Below are positions 53,542 through 62,202 of a stretch of 64,000 nt of DNA, in pieces. Origin of the DNA: Bog-950 sp964615305 (GTDB lineage Bacteria > Bacteroidota > Bacteroidia > Chitinophagales > LD1). The stretch is taken from positions 186,001 to 250,000 of the forward strand of contig CAZTNA010000001.1 in NCBI GenBank assembly GCA_964615305.1, in the 5' to 3' direction. Below the pieces are notes generated by a model, which saw only the letters and a list, made by a program, of their open reading frames with translations, searched no databases and was not told the origin of the DNA. How positions within the stretch are numbered: position 1 is the first letter of the stretch; each line of letters opens with the position of its first letter. A program made the translations under genes and the position numbers.

Positions 53542-55149
53542 TTATGGCCGCATGAGTTTACCTGTTTCCTTTGAGCCGTTTATGTAAAGTCTGTATGCAT
53601 AAGAGCCGGTAGCCCATGTTTCAATACCGGGTATTTGCATAGTGTGCAGCCCTTTGCTGTAGTATTCGTTGCTGGTTGATGCTACCCGTTTACCTATAAA
53701 ATCATACACTTCTAGTTGCACCGTGCAATCAGTTGGCAGACTTAGGAAAATAAATGCCTTACCGTTATCGTAACGCAACTGGTGAAGCTTCTGAACGGTT
53801 TTTACATCTTCTACTCCTAAAGAAGTACAGTCGAAGCCAAGAGAAAGTTTAGAATAAGCACCGCCAAGAATGGTGTCAGAAGTAAGCTCGGTCATGCACA
53901 GCCAATCTTGCAATACAGTTGAATATACTTGTCGGAAATCGGTGGTAAATTTCAAATTGCCAAATACATCAAGGTCAGACATATTTACATCCGTGCCAAC
54001 AAAACCATTGCCATTTACAGCTGGGCCAAAAAGCATGAGTGGTGCCGCAGTGCCATGGTCGGTGCCCATAGAACCGTTGTCATTTACCCGTCTGCCAAAT
54101 TCCGAAAAGGTCATGGTGAGTACGTTCTGATCTTTACTGCCAGCCTGCAAATCGTCATAAAATGCTTTCACCGAGTCGCTAAACTCTACCAATAAATCGG
54201 GGTGGCGGGTATCTTGCTGTGCATGTGTATCGAAACCATCGAGCGTAAGCATATAAATTTTGGTTTGCAAACCTCCTTTTATCAATCTCGAAACCAAACT
54301 GAGAGCTTCACCCAAACCTGGGGGAAACGACACTGAATTGCTGCCGGCATTGAAGGCTACCTGTATGGCTTGCGACTGAAAATATGTGCTGTTAATCATG
54401 CTTTTCATAAAGTCAAGCTGATCTTCATAGTAGCAAGGTGCATTGCCTCCCACTGTATAAAGCGAACCGGTTTGTGCAATTTGGTAGAGCGACACCGGGT
54501 CAATTACATTCATGGCCATGTTAATGTTGTTTTCATTAAAGAACAACAGGTTGCCGTCTCCGCCTATTTGTATAGCAAGAGGATCTGTAGGAGGACTGGT
54601 AATAAAATTCGGATTTTGGTTCCATAAGTATCTTCCGAGCCATCCTGACTTTTCGCCAGTTCCAGATTGTGCAGAATCCCAAATGTCGGTAGATGTAAAG
54701 TGTGATAAGTCAGGGTTTTGGTAACCCACATTCTGAATCACTTTCATTTTACCGTTATCCCACATGCTTTTGAGAGATGTAGCATAGTCGGGCACAGAAT
54801 ATTTGTTGTTGAGTGTCAACAAATCTGATGTGGCAATTTTCAAATTAGGTCTGTAGTTAGCATAAGTGCCATAGTCAAACACCGGTACAAATGTATTTAA
54901 CCCATCATTGCCACCCTTTAGCCGGATAATAACCAGCACACGGTCACCGGCACCGGTGAGTGCCTGCTGAATAGCCGGTGAGGCTAGCAAACTGCTTAAT
55001 GGCAAACTGGAAAATGCCAGTGTGCCGGCACTTATAAATCCAAGATTCTTTATGAAGTCTCGCCTGCCAATGCCTTGTTTGTGGTGTTCGTCATGCGCGC
55101 AGCCATCATGCAAGCAACTGCCTTCGGGAAGATTTTTGTTACTACTCAT
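53542..55149 (-). CDS. DUF1501 protein with a twin-arginine-like N-terminus and a sorting-domain-like C-terminus
   Basis: A 535-residue protein. After a Cys/His-rich start comes GRRDFIKNLGFISAGTLAFSS (twin arginine at 29-30 with a hydrophobic stretch), then the DUF1501 core: VLVIIRLKGGNDGLNTFVP, LSHFTSTDIWDS, TLDGFDTHAQQ, FSEFGRR and DHGTAAP, related to the alkaline-phosphatase/sulfatase fold. The last ~90 residues (LEVYDFIGKRVAS, GSYAYRLYINGSKETGKLM) resemble a T9SS type A sorting domain. It lies 27 bases after the DUF1800 gene, its usual partner. The substrate of the pair is unknown. Confidence 0.88.
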   Translation of the reverse strand: MSSNKNLPEGSCLHDGCAHDEHHKQGIGRRDFIKNLGFISAGTLAFSSLPLSSLLASPAIQQALTGAGDRVLVIIRLKGGNDGLNTFVPVFDYGTYANYRPNLKIATSDLLTLNNKYSVPDYATSLKSMWDNGKMKVIQNVGYQNPDLSHFTSTDIWDSAQSGTGEKSGWLGRYLWNQNPNFITSPPTDPLAIQIGGDGNLLFFNENNINMAMNVIDPVSLYQIAQTGSLYTVGGNAPCYYEDQLDFMKSMINSTYFQSQAIQVAFNAGSNSVSFPPGLGEALSLVSRLIKGGLQTKIYMLTLDGFDTHAQQDTRHPDLLVEFSDSVKAFYDDLQAGSKDQNVLTMTFSEFGRRVNDNGSMGTDHGTAAPLMLFGPAVNGNGFVGTDVNMSDLDVFGNLKFTTDFRQVYSTVLQDWLCMTELTSDTILGGAYSKLSLGFDCTSLGVEDVKTVQKLHQLRYDNGKAFIFLSLPTDCTVQLEVYDFIGKRVASTSNEYYSKGLHTMQIPGIETWATGSYAYRLYINGSKETGKLMRP

Positions 55150-55176
55150 AGTAGTTGTATTAAGTGATTTATTCAG

Positions 55177-56622
55177 TTACATTAATTGATATTCAGGCCG
55201 TCTTACAATCCAAAGCATAAGGTTGTAAACCTGCTCCGGAACATATTGGAACTGCAGATTCCATAAGCCTAAGTCGAAATAATTTTGTGGCACACTGGCT
55301 TTTAGGGCTGTGGTGGCTTGTGTATAACCGGAGCCATTTTCTAAACCCTTTGGAATAAAATGATCGGTAATTTTTCTGGCTACCTGTGCCACATCATTCG
55401 AGTTGCCCGAAACATCAATGGCTAACTGCCTGAGTTTTTGTTTGTCTAAAGTGGTGAGTACATAACCAAAATACTGGCTGAGCATATCCCAGCGCTTGGT
55501 TATAGCGGTGCTGTTTATCCAGGAGCGGTTGCCGTTCCACCCCGATACATCAATAGGGTTAAACAACTGCTGCCCCATATCTACAGTAAGGTAACCGGCT
55601 AATTGCAGCACAGTGGTATCGAATCCATAGTTGCTTTCTTTGATAGTTGATATCAAAATATCAACCGGGCTTTTTATTTGAACGCTGATAGCATCATTTT
55701 CAAAAAAGTGTTCGCTTTTAAAAAGTTCGAGCAGCACCGGTTTAATTTCAAAGTTGCTGTTGCGAAAAGTTTGAGCCATACCATCAATTATCTGCTGGTT
55801 AGGCACCGGATGAACAAAGTAGGTGTATATTTTTGAGCAGATAAACTGCGATACTTCGGTATCACGCTCCTGAAAAATTAAATCGTGCATACCGTCAAAA
55901 TCGTAATTGCCGGTTTGTCCAAACACCGTTTTTGAGCCATTGTCAAAATGGCTGGCATTAAAAGTTATGGCACCACATTCGTCCGTAAAGTTTACCCAGC
56001 CGGTAAGGGCGCGTGCCGCTTCGGTAATGTCTTGCTGAGTATAGCCGTTGTTTACCCCTAGAGTGAAAAGTTCCAGTAGTTCACGCGCATAGTTTTCATT
56101 CGGAAAAATTTTGTAGTTGAACCGACCGTCTAAGAACGAAAGCATGGCAGGGGTTTTACCCATAGCTTTCAGAAATGTTTTAAAATTTCCAAAGGCGTTT
56201 TGTTGAAGCAGTTTGTGATACTCGTACATGTAACTGGGACACTGGTAGTCAACAAAGCGGGTAACAAAATGGTTATGCCAGAATAGCGCAAACTTTTCGC
56301 GGGTGGCGGTTACAAGCATTTCGTTCAGCCATTCAAAGTACCATTCCTGGTATTGCAGAGCTATCTCGGTGGTAAAGTTAGAGTAGTTGGTGTAGCTCCA
56401 GTTATACCAAGCCGGTGCATTGGGCAGCGGTGCGCTTTGAGCTGCGTTAATCAAGTTGTCAATCAACTGACCCGGGGTAAGCAACAGGCCTGCTTGTATT
56501 TCGCTGTAGTTTGCACCAAACGCTAAACGTCTGTAAACATGTGCTACCCGTAAACTGTTCCACGGTTTACTTACACCGGGAACATAAGCTGCAAGCGTAC
56601 CGCCTGCACAATTCTGTGCCAT
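55177..56622 (-). CDS. DUF1800 family protein
   Basis: A 481-residue protein of the DUF1800 family, nearly always paired with DUF1501. Markers: RVAHVYRRLAFGANYSEI near the N-terminus, FALFWHNHFVTR (about 110-121), NYARELLELFTLGVNNGYTQQDITEAARALTGW, and NGNRSWINSTAITKRWDML in the last third. No signal peptide is evident at the ATG at 56622, which is odd if it works outside with DUF1501. It is first in a two-gene operon. The 222-base gap upstream (56623-56844) contains no RNA gene that I can see. Confidence 0.9.
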   Translation of the reverse strand: MAQNCAGGTLAAYVPGVSKPWNSLRVAHVYRRLAFGANYSEIQAGLLLTPGQLIDNLINAAQSAPLPNAPAWYNWSYTNYSNFTTEIALQYQEWYFEWLNEMLVTATREKFALFWHNHFVTRFVDYQCPSYMYEYHKLLQQNAFGNFKTFLKAMGKTPAMLSFLDGRFNYKIFPNENYARELLELFTLGVNNGYTQQDITEAARALTGWVNFTDECGAITFNASHFDNGSKTVFGQTGNYDFDGMHDLIFQERDTEVSQFICSKIYTYFVHPVPNQQIIDGMAQTFRNSNFEIKPVLLELFKSEHFFENDAISVQIKSPVDILISTIKESNYGFDTTVLQLAGYLTVDMGQQLFNPIDVSGWNGNRSWINSTAITKRWDMLSQYFGYVLTTLDKQKLRQLAIDVSGNSNDVAQVARKITDHFIPKGLENGSGYTQATTALKASVPQNYFDLGLWNLQFQYVPEQVYNLMLWIVRRPEYQLM

Positions 56623-56844
56623 ATTATTTGTTTATTCAGTTATGCTATAATAAACCATTTTATGGCTATTGGCAAGTAGTTGTTGAGTGATTTTAGTTAC
56701 ATGTGTTGATACCATACCTGACTGAACAGAAAATTTTGATTAATAACGCAGTAATGGATATTACATCTATATAACTTTTGCCTCCAGCTCGTTTTTTTTG
56801 CTTACCATTAACTCTATCATTCACCAAGTCTGAAATTTTTGCGC

Positions 56845-58602
56845 ATGACCACACCTTTTCCTACGTCTGCTTTCAAAATAATAACTGCTTGCTTTTTGTT
56901 TTTTACCACGAATACATTTGCACAGAGTTCAACCACCGCATCCTATACAACAGAAACCGGCAGCAACAAAAAAGCAGATGCCAATTGGTGGAAAAAGACC
57001 ACCGTTTACCAGATTTATCCGCGCTCATGGAAAGATACCAATGGCGATGGTATAGGAGATATTCAAGGCATTATTAATCAACTCGATTACCTGAAAGAAC
57101 TGGGTTACGAAACCATCTGGATTTCGCCTTTCACGCAAAGCCCGCAGAGAGATTTTGGTTACGACATCAGCGACTACCGCACCATATCACCGCAGTATGG
57201 CACTATGGAACTGTTTGACAAGTTGGTTCAGGAAGTGCACCGTAGAGGAATGAAACTGGTGTTCGATTTGGTAATGAACCACACATCAGACCAGCACGCG
57301 TGGTTTAAAGAATCGGCCAGTTCGCGCAATAATCCGAAAGCCGATTGGTATATCTGGAAAGACGGAAAAGGGAAAGACGGAACAAAACGCCCCAATAACT
57401 GGCGGGCCATGTCGGGTAACTGGGCTTGGACTTACAGTGCTGAAAGAAAGCAATTTTACTACAATGCCTTTTTGCCGTTTCAGCCTGACCTGAATTACAA
57501 GAACCCCGCGGTAAAGCAGGCCATGTTTGATGTGGCGCGCTACTGGTTAAATAAGGGCGTGGACGGATTCCGCCTCGATATTATCAGCGCTATCTATGAA
57601 GATTCGTTGCTGCGAAACAATCCCTTCAGTTTCAGAATTACACCTTCCGATAAATCGCTCACCATTTTTTTTCAGCATGTAAAAAACAACTTTCTGCAAG
57701 AGCCCAGCTTTGGGTTTTCAACGGAACTAAGAAGCGTTATTGATGAGTTCGACAAACCCGAAAGAGTTTTAATAGGCGAGTCGCACGGTGATGAACACCT
57801 GATACACCGGTTTTGCCAAGACAACGGTAAGAACGGGCTGCACCTGGTTTTTCTATTCAAAGCAGTTTCCACTCCGTTTAAAGCCAGAAAGTATAACAAG
57901 ATGACAGCTACGTTTGAAAAGTATTTTGCCGAGCCGCTGATGCCTACTTTAGTTTTCTCGAATCACGATAGAACACGCACTATTACCCGCTTGGGCGGCA
58001 GCGTTGAAAAAAGAAAACTGCAAACGCTGTTTCAGTTTTCGGCACGTGGCGTTCCCATTACCTATTTTGGTGAAGAAATAGGCATACCCCGTGTTAGAAT
58101 TCCATTGAAGCAAGGGAAAGATGCCATTGCCATTCAAAACAACAAGCTGCCACAGTTTATGGTTGACCTGGCAAAAGAAAACCTGAACCGCGATGAATGC
58201 CGCACGCCTATGCTTTGGGACAGCAGTTCCAATGCAGGGTTTTGCCCCGATACAACCACCCCCTGGCTGCCGGTGGCTAAAAACTTTAAAGAGATAAACG
58301 TAGAGAAGCAGCTTGGCGAATCTTCATCGCTCTTGAATTTTTACAAGAAAGTCATTCACTTTCGCAATCAAACTCCCGCATGGCGCGAGGGCAGCATGGA
58401 AATTGCTCAGAATTTATGCTCTCGAAAAGTGCTGGCGTATTACCGCCAGGCAGCAGATAAAAAATATCTCGTGCTGCTGAATATGTCGAACTCGCGGGTT
58501 AAAAATATTTCAGTAGCCGGTGATGTTATTATTTCTACCCACCCTGCCATTAACAAAACTGAACTTATGCCTTATGAAGGCAGAGTGATTGTTTGCCGGT
58601 AG
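56845..58602 (+). CDS. Secreted GH13 alpha-glucosidase (oligo-1,6-glucosidase / trehalose hydrolase type)
   Basis: An exported (beta/alpha)8 glycoside hydrolase of 585 residues. The ATG at 56845 opens a signal peptide (to about residue 27, FTTNTFAQ). GH13 blocks are all present: FDLVMNHTSD, GVDGFRLDII (nucleophile Asp about 245), VLIGESHG (acid/base Glu about 312) and FSNHDRTR (third Asp about 375). The start WWKKTTVYQIYPRSWKDTNGDGIGD is typical of the oligo-1,6-glucosidase and trehalase-like subfamilies. It probably cleaves short alpha-glucans in the periplasm or outside. It stands alone; no susC/susD pair is adjacent. Confidence 0.92.
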   Translation: MTTPFPTSAFKIITACFLFFTTNTFAQSSTTASYTTETGSNKKADANWWKKTTVYQIYPRSWKDTNGDGIGDIQGIINQLDYLKELGYETIWISPFTQSPQRDFGYDISDYRTISPQYGTMELFDKLVQEVHRRGMKLVFDLVMNHTSDQHAWFKESASSRNNPKADWYIWKDGKGKDGTKRPNNWRAMSGNWAWTYSAERKQFYYNAFLPFQPDLNYKNPAVKQAMFDVARYWLNKGVDGFRLDIISAIYEDSLLRNNPFSFRITPSDKSLTIFFQHVKNNFLQEPSFGFSTELRSVIDEFDKPERVLIGESHGDEHLIHRFCQDNGKNGLHLVFLFKAVSTPFKARKYNKMTATFEKYFAEPLMPTLVFSNHDRTRTITRLGGSVEKRKLQTLFQFSARGVPITYFGEEIGIPRVRIPLKQGKDAIAIQNNKLPQFMVDLAKENLNRDECRTPMLWDSSSNAGFCPDTTTPWLPVAKNFKEINVEKQLGESSSLLNFYKKVIHFRNQTPAWREGSMEIAQNLCSRKVLAYYRQAADKKYLVLLNMSNSRVKNISVAGDVIISTHPAINKTELMPYEGRVIVCR

Positions 58603-58662
58603 GAGAGTAGCACAAACCGGGCAAAAAAGTGAGCCAAGCAGCAGAGGCCGTTTGGCAACTGC

Positions 58663-60156
58663 TTACTTAGTAATACTGAGCATATAAGCTGCCACCTCTA
58701 ACCGTTTCTCTTCCGACAGGTAATCTTGCGGAGGCATTTCGGGGAAGTCTTGTCTTTTGCGTGACGGCTTAGCAATGTAGTCGGCAATGCCCTTCGGGTT
58801 GTTTTTATACAAAGCCTGAATGGTCATTACCGGTGGGCCTATCATACGCATATTAAACGAATGGCAGCCGCTGCATATACCGTAGTAAAGCAGCTTGCCT
58901 CTGTCGGCTGTTTTGGTATCTCTGTCGGGTGCCGGCTCGGGCAGCATGTAAGAAATAATATTTCCGGTACCGGTTGACTGGCATTGGCCGTAGTTCTTGA
59001 GGCCAACGGTAACATAGTTGCCTTTGTTGCTTATACAGCTACCTGTTCCTCCGCCTACGGCAACTATATCAATGCCTGATGCCGTAACAAGATTGGCCGC
59101 TTTGTAAGCTTTTAGCAATTCAATTGGTTTAGTGCCGTTGTTGCTCATTATGTTGTCGAGTATTACTAAGCGATCGGGGTTGGGTTCCGATTCGGGGTCT
59201 TTGGTTATGTGCGCTATAAAGTTCAAATCAGTAACCACAATACCTGCATTTTCATTTCCGGTGATAATGTTGTTTTCAATAGTAACCTCATCGGCAGCCA
59301 TAACTATTACACCGGTGCCTCTGGGCAAGCTGGCCACAATAGAGCCGGGCTCACCGAAATTGTCAATGTTGTTGTTGAGCACAAAGTTATTGCGGATAAT
59401 TACATCGAAACAGGTTTTAATAGGCAGACCCGGGGTTACAAAGGCCAGAATACCACCGGTATTGTTGTGCACGTAGTTGCCTTCTACCAAAGCATGGCGG
59501 GTGTTTTCAATTTCTATACCTGCTACACTGCTGTGCACTTCGTTGTACAGCACGTCAATATTGTCGCACATGCCTACATAAATGGCGGCATCTTCTATAC
59601 CCGATAAAATATTGTGCGATATAAGTCCGTTGGTGCCGAACTCAGGAAATATGCCATACACCCCTGTATTTATTACCAGGTTATTGCGGATAACGAAATT
59701 GTTACCTGCCTGACCCATAATACCATTGCCTTTGTAATTGGTAATTTTGAAATTTTCAATTACAATGTTATTACCCGAATACAGAATGGCATCGTTGCGC
59801 GTTTTTTCGCCTTCCAGTACCGGCCGCTGGCCTTCGCGCACTATGCCTTGCAGAAAAATATTGTTCTTGTCTATGTAAACGGTTTCTTTGTAGGTGCCCG
59901 GGTAAACGCGGATAATATCGCCCGGCTGGGCTTTGTTTACTGCATCCTGAATCAGTTGCCCGTCTTTTACTTCAATTACATTTCTGTTTTCAGTTTGCTG
60001 AGCCCCCGAAGCATTTTTGTTGGCCGCACCTTTAAAATAGTCAACTGCCGGGGGTGGCGGCACGTGGCTTTGTTGCTTAACCGATACAAAATAACCTGCT
60101 CCGAAAATAAGTGCAGCAATAAGCAGAAAGCCCAGCGTTTTAAAAATCATTTTCAT
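58663..60156 (-). CDS. Right-handed beta-helix protein fused to a cytochrome c domain
   Basis: A 497-residue membrane-anchored protein: an N-terminal helix (about 5-25), then a parallel beta-helix of many PbH1 coils (about 65-400). The coils have phrases such as IVIENFKITNYKGNGI, NFVIRNNLVINTGVYGI and EVTIENNIITGNENAGIVV. At about 425 is a single cytochrome c domain with CSGCH, and the axial-ligand region PEMPPQDYLS follows. The beta-helix resembles NosD-like and pectate-lyase folds, but no nosZ is near. It is third in a minus-strand cytochrome operon, 13 bases after the peroxidase gene. Substrate unknown; electron transfer is likely. Confidence 0.88.
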   Translation of the reverse strand: MKMIFKTLGFLLIAALIFGAGYFVSVKQQSHVPPPPAVDYFKGAANKNASGAQQTENRNVIEVKDGQLIQDAVNKAQPGDIIRVYPGTYKETVYIDKNNIFLQGIVREGQRPVLEGEKTRNDAILYSGNNIVIENFKITNYKGNGIMGQAGNNFVIRNNLVINTGVYGIFPEFGTNGLISHNILSGIEDAAIYVGMCDNIDVLYNEVHSSVAGIEIENTRHALVEGNYVHNNTGGILAFVTPGLPIKTCFDVIIRNNFVLNNNIDNFGEPGSIVASLPRGTGVIVMAADEVTIENNIITGNENAGIVVTDLNFIAHITKDPESEPNPDRLVILDNIMSNNGTKPIELLKAYKAANLVTASGIDIVAVGGGTGSCISNKGNYVTVGLKNYGQCQSTGTGNIISYMLPEPAPDRDTKTADRGKLLYYGICSGCHSFNMRMIGPPVMTIQALYKNNPKGIADYIAKPSRKRQDFPEMPPQDYLSEEKRLEVAAYMLSITK

Positions 60157-60169
60157 GGTATGGGTACTA

Positions 60170-61318
60170 TTATTTTAGTTCAGAAGGAATAATGTCAGGT
60201 TTTTGAGGAATAAAACTTTCATCGGTAAGAGTATGTAAAAAATCGGTAAGGCGGTCTAGTTCTTGTTCGGTAAGGTTGGGTTCCCAAATATGCCAGTGTA
60301 AGCTCAGTTTTTGGTCAGGCGGCACAGCATGGCCACGGCCGCTGTTGTAAAATTTTACTACATCGCGTAGGGTGGCAAATTTGCCGGAGTGCATATAGGG
60401 GGCGGTTTGCGCAATGTTGCGCAGGGTAGGCACTTTAAAACCACCGCGCATACTGGGGTCGTTAAATGTTTTTTCGGCACCAATATCAAATGGCAAATCG
60501 GGTGGCTCGGGGGTGCCCAGCACGGCTATTTGTTGATTGGTAAACAAAGGCGGTGTGTGGCATTCGGCACAGCGTGCCACAAACGAACGGAAAATATTCA
60601 GCCCTTCAATTTCATTTGGTTTCAGGGCATCATGAAATCCGTGGGCGTATAAATCGTACCGGCTGTTGAGCGATATTAATGACGATTCAAAAGCTGCGAG
60701 CGCTGTATAAATTTCAGGCAACTGAATATCGCCTTCTGCTTTTTGAGGAAACGCCTGTGCAAACAACTGGCGGTACTCTTCTATAGAGTTAAGTGTTTTT
60801 AAAAGCTTATCGGGTGTGGTGTTCATTTCATTTTCGGCATACAGCGGCCCTTTCATCTGCTCTTCGAGCGTAGTAGCCCGTGCATCCCAAAAAAACGATT
60901 TCAGAAAAGCCACATTCCATAAAGTAGGTGCAGCGCGGTTTAGTGGTGTGCCGTTAAACCCGTGGCTTCGCGCCAAGCCATCACTAAACCCTTTTTGCGG
61001 GCTATGACAACTCGAACACGAAAGTTTGTTGTTGCCCGACAAGGCCGGGTCGAAAAATAAATAACGACCCAGATCTATTTGCTGAGGCGAAAAACCATCG
61101 CGCATTTCGGGCAGTCCGGTTTGTAAACCACCCACACCGGCATTGTGCAGTGACGGATACTGCTGATACAGCGTGCGGCATTTACACGTATTGTCGGCCG
61201 TAAGTTCAAAACCGGGCGGGCAATGTTCTGCCAGCGTTACTGCAGGCTGTTCGGTTTTTTTACAACTGCTTGCGCCAAGCACAGCACACCACAAAAATAT
61301 TTTAAGGAGTAGTTTCAA
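60170..61318 (-). CDS. Di-haem cytochrome c peroxidase family lipoprotein (MauG-like)
   Basis: About 382 residues. No ATG fits: a TTG at 61318 gives a clean lipoprotein signal (KLLLKIFLWCAVLGASSC, cysteine about 19); the TTG at 61336 is six codons earlier. Two haem sites: CSSCH (about 101-105) and CAECH (about 250). Other markers are LGRYLFFDPALSGNN, RAAPTLWNVAFLKSFFWDAR, VPTLRNIAQTAPYMHSGKFATLRDVV and the final LTDFLHTLTD. A small Cys pair (CPPGFELT, CKC) precedes the enzyme domain, which is uncommon. It reduces hydrogen peroxide or oxidises a protein partner. Its start overlaps the upstream cytochrome gene. Confidence 0.92.
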   Translation of the reverse strand: MKLLLKIFLWCAVLGASSCKKTEQPAVTLAEHCPPGFELTADNTCKCRTLYQQYPSLHNAGVGGLQTGLPEMRDGFSPQQIDLGRYLFFDPALSGNNKLSCSSCHSPQKGFSDGLARSHGFNGTPLNRAAPTLWNVAFLKSFFWDARATTLEEQMKGPLYAENEMNTTPDKLLKTLNSIEEYRQLFAQAFPQKAEGDIQLPEIYTALAAFESSLISLNSRYDLYAHGFHDALKPNEIEGLNIFRSFVARCAECHTPPLFTNQQIAVLGTPEPPDLPFDIGAEKTFNDPSMRGGFKVPTLRNIAQTAPYMHSGKFATLRDVVKFYNSGRGHAVPPDQKLSLHWHIWEPNLTEQELDRLTDFLHTLTDESFIPQKPDIIPSELK

Positions 61319-62003
61319 TGGAGTTGATGTAAGCAATTATATCGGTAACGGTTTTTGAATCGGTAATGCCCGAGGCTATTTGCTGCATTTGTGCACCATA
61401 CTTATCATGGGCATGTAAGCCGCGTATCCCCTTTTGAAAATTAGTAAACTGGCGTTGCAGATACCAGTCATCTATGCCTGTCAGTTTGGGTGAAAGTAAA
61501 CTTTGGTTGCCCACGGCATTGGTTCCGTGGCAGGCGCTGCAGGCCATATTGTAGTAGTCTTTCCCTTTTTCTACATCACCGGTTATAGTGGCTGTAGGCT
61601 TGGCGTGGCCAAGTGTTTTAATATATGCCAACACATCTGCTATTTGCTGATCATTGGCAAGTGTTTTAGCCATGGGGGCCATTTGTGCGCCCAACTTATC
61701 ATCGGCATGTGCGCCTCTTATTCCCTTTTTAAAATTATTCAACTGGCCGGCAGCGTACCACGTATCTACACCCGTCAGGCGCGGAGCGTTCATAGCCTGC
61801 AAACCTTCGGCCTGCGCTCCGTGGCAAGCCACACAAGTAGCAAACACTTGCTTGCCTTTTTGTGCATCACCGGTTATAGCTGGTGTTATAGTTGGTTCTG
61901 CTTGAGTTGTTTCTTTTTGTTTGGGCTGCTGGCAGGCAGTTAAAAAAAACACGGCTGGTAATGTAAATACAACTGCGTGTTTTATTATTCTGATAGAAAG
62001 CAT
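61302..62003 (-). CDS. Di-haem cytochrome c lipoprotein
   Basis: About 233 residues. The ATG at 62003 gives the lipoprotein signal LSIRIIKHAVVFTLPAVFFLTAC. Two class I cytochrome c domains follow, each with a haem motif (CVACHG and CSACHG) and each followed by a similar block (LTGVDTWYAAGQLNNFKKGIR and LTGIDDWYLQRQFTNFQKGIR), so they arose by internal duplication. The methionine ligands are probably in APMAK and AQMQQ. It leads the operon and likely passes electrons to the peroxidase-like and beta-helix cytochromes that follow. Confidence 0.93.
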   Translation of the reverse strand: MLSIRIIKHAVVFTLPAVFFLTACQQPKQKETTQAEPTITPAITGDAQKGKQVFATCVACHGAQAEGLQAMNAPRLTGVDTWYAAGQLNNFKKGIRGAHADDKLGAQMAPMAKTLANDQQIADVLAYIKTLGHAKPTATITGDVEKGKDYYNMACSACHGTNAVGNQSLLSPKLTGIDDWYLQRQFTNFQKGIRGLHAHDKYGAQMQQIASGITDSKTVTDIIAYINSIETTP

Positions 62004-62202
62004 AGGTAATAGCTGCGGGGTGAAGCGCAAGGTGGTTAGGTTAATTGTTTCGCGAATGTAAAAATTGGTGGTGGCAGCAAAAGAAACGCAGAAAAAAAAC
62101 GAATCAATAGTAAGTGCCAGTTACCAAAAACTTATAGCAACTGACGCTAATCATAGTTTTTGCCGCCATAGTATTTGCCTATTTGCCGGCTAACAGCAGC
62201 AA

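Noticed and set aside
58603..58662. Hairpin between the GH13 gene and the cytochrome operon as terminator
   Set aside because: Only a short imperfect pairing (AAGCAG with CTGCTT) and no T-tract.
58663..60156. NosD (nitrous oxide reductase maturation) identity for the beta-helix protein
   Set aside because: No nosZ, nosF or nosY nearby, and the protein carries a cytochrome c domain.
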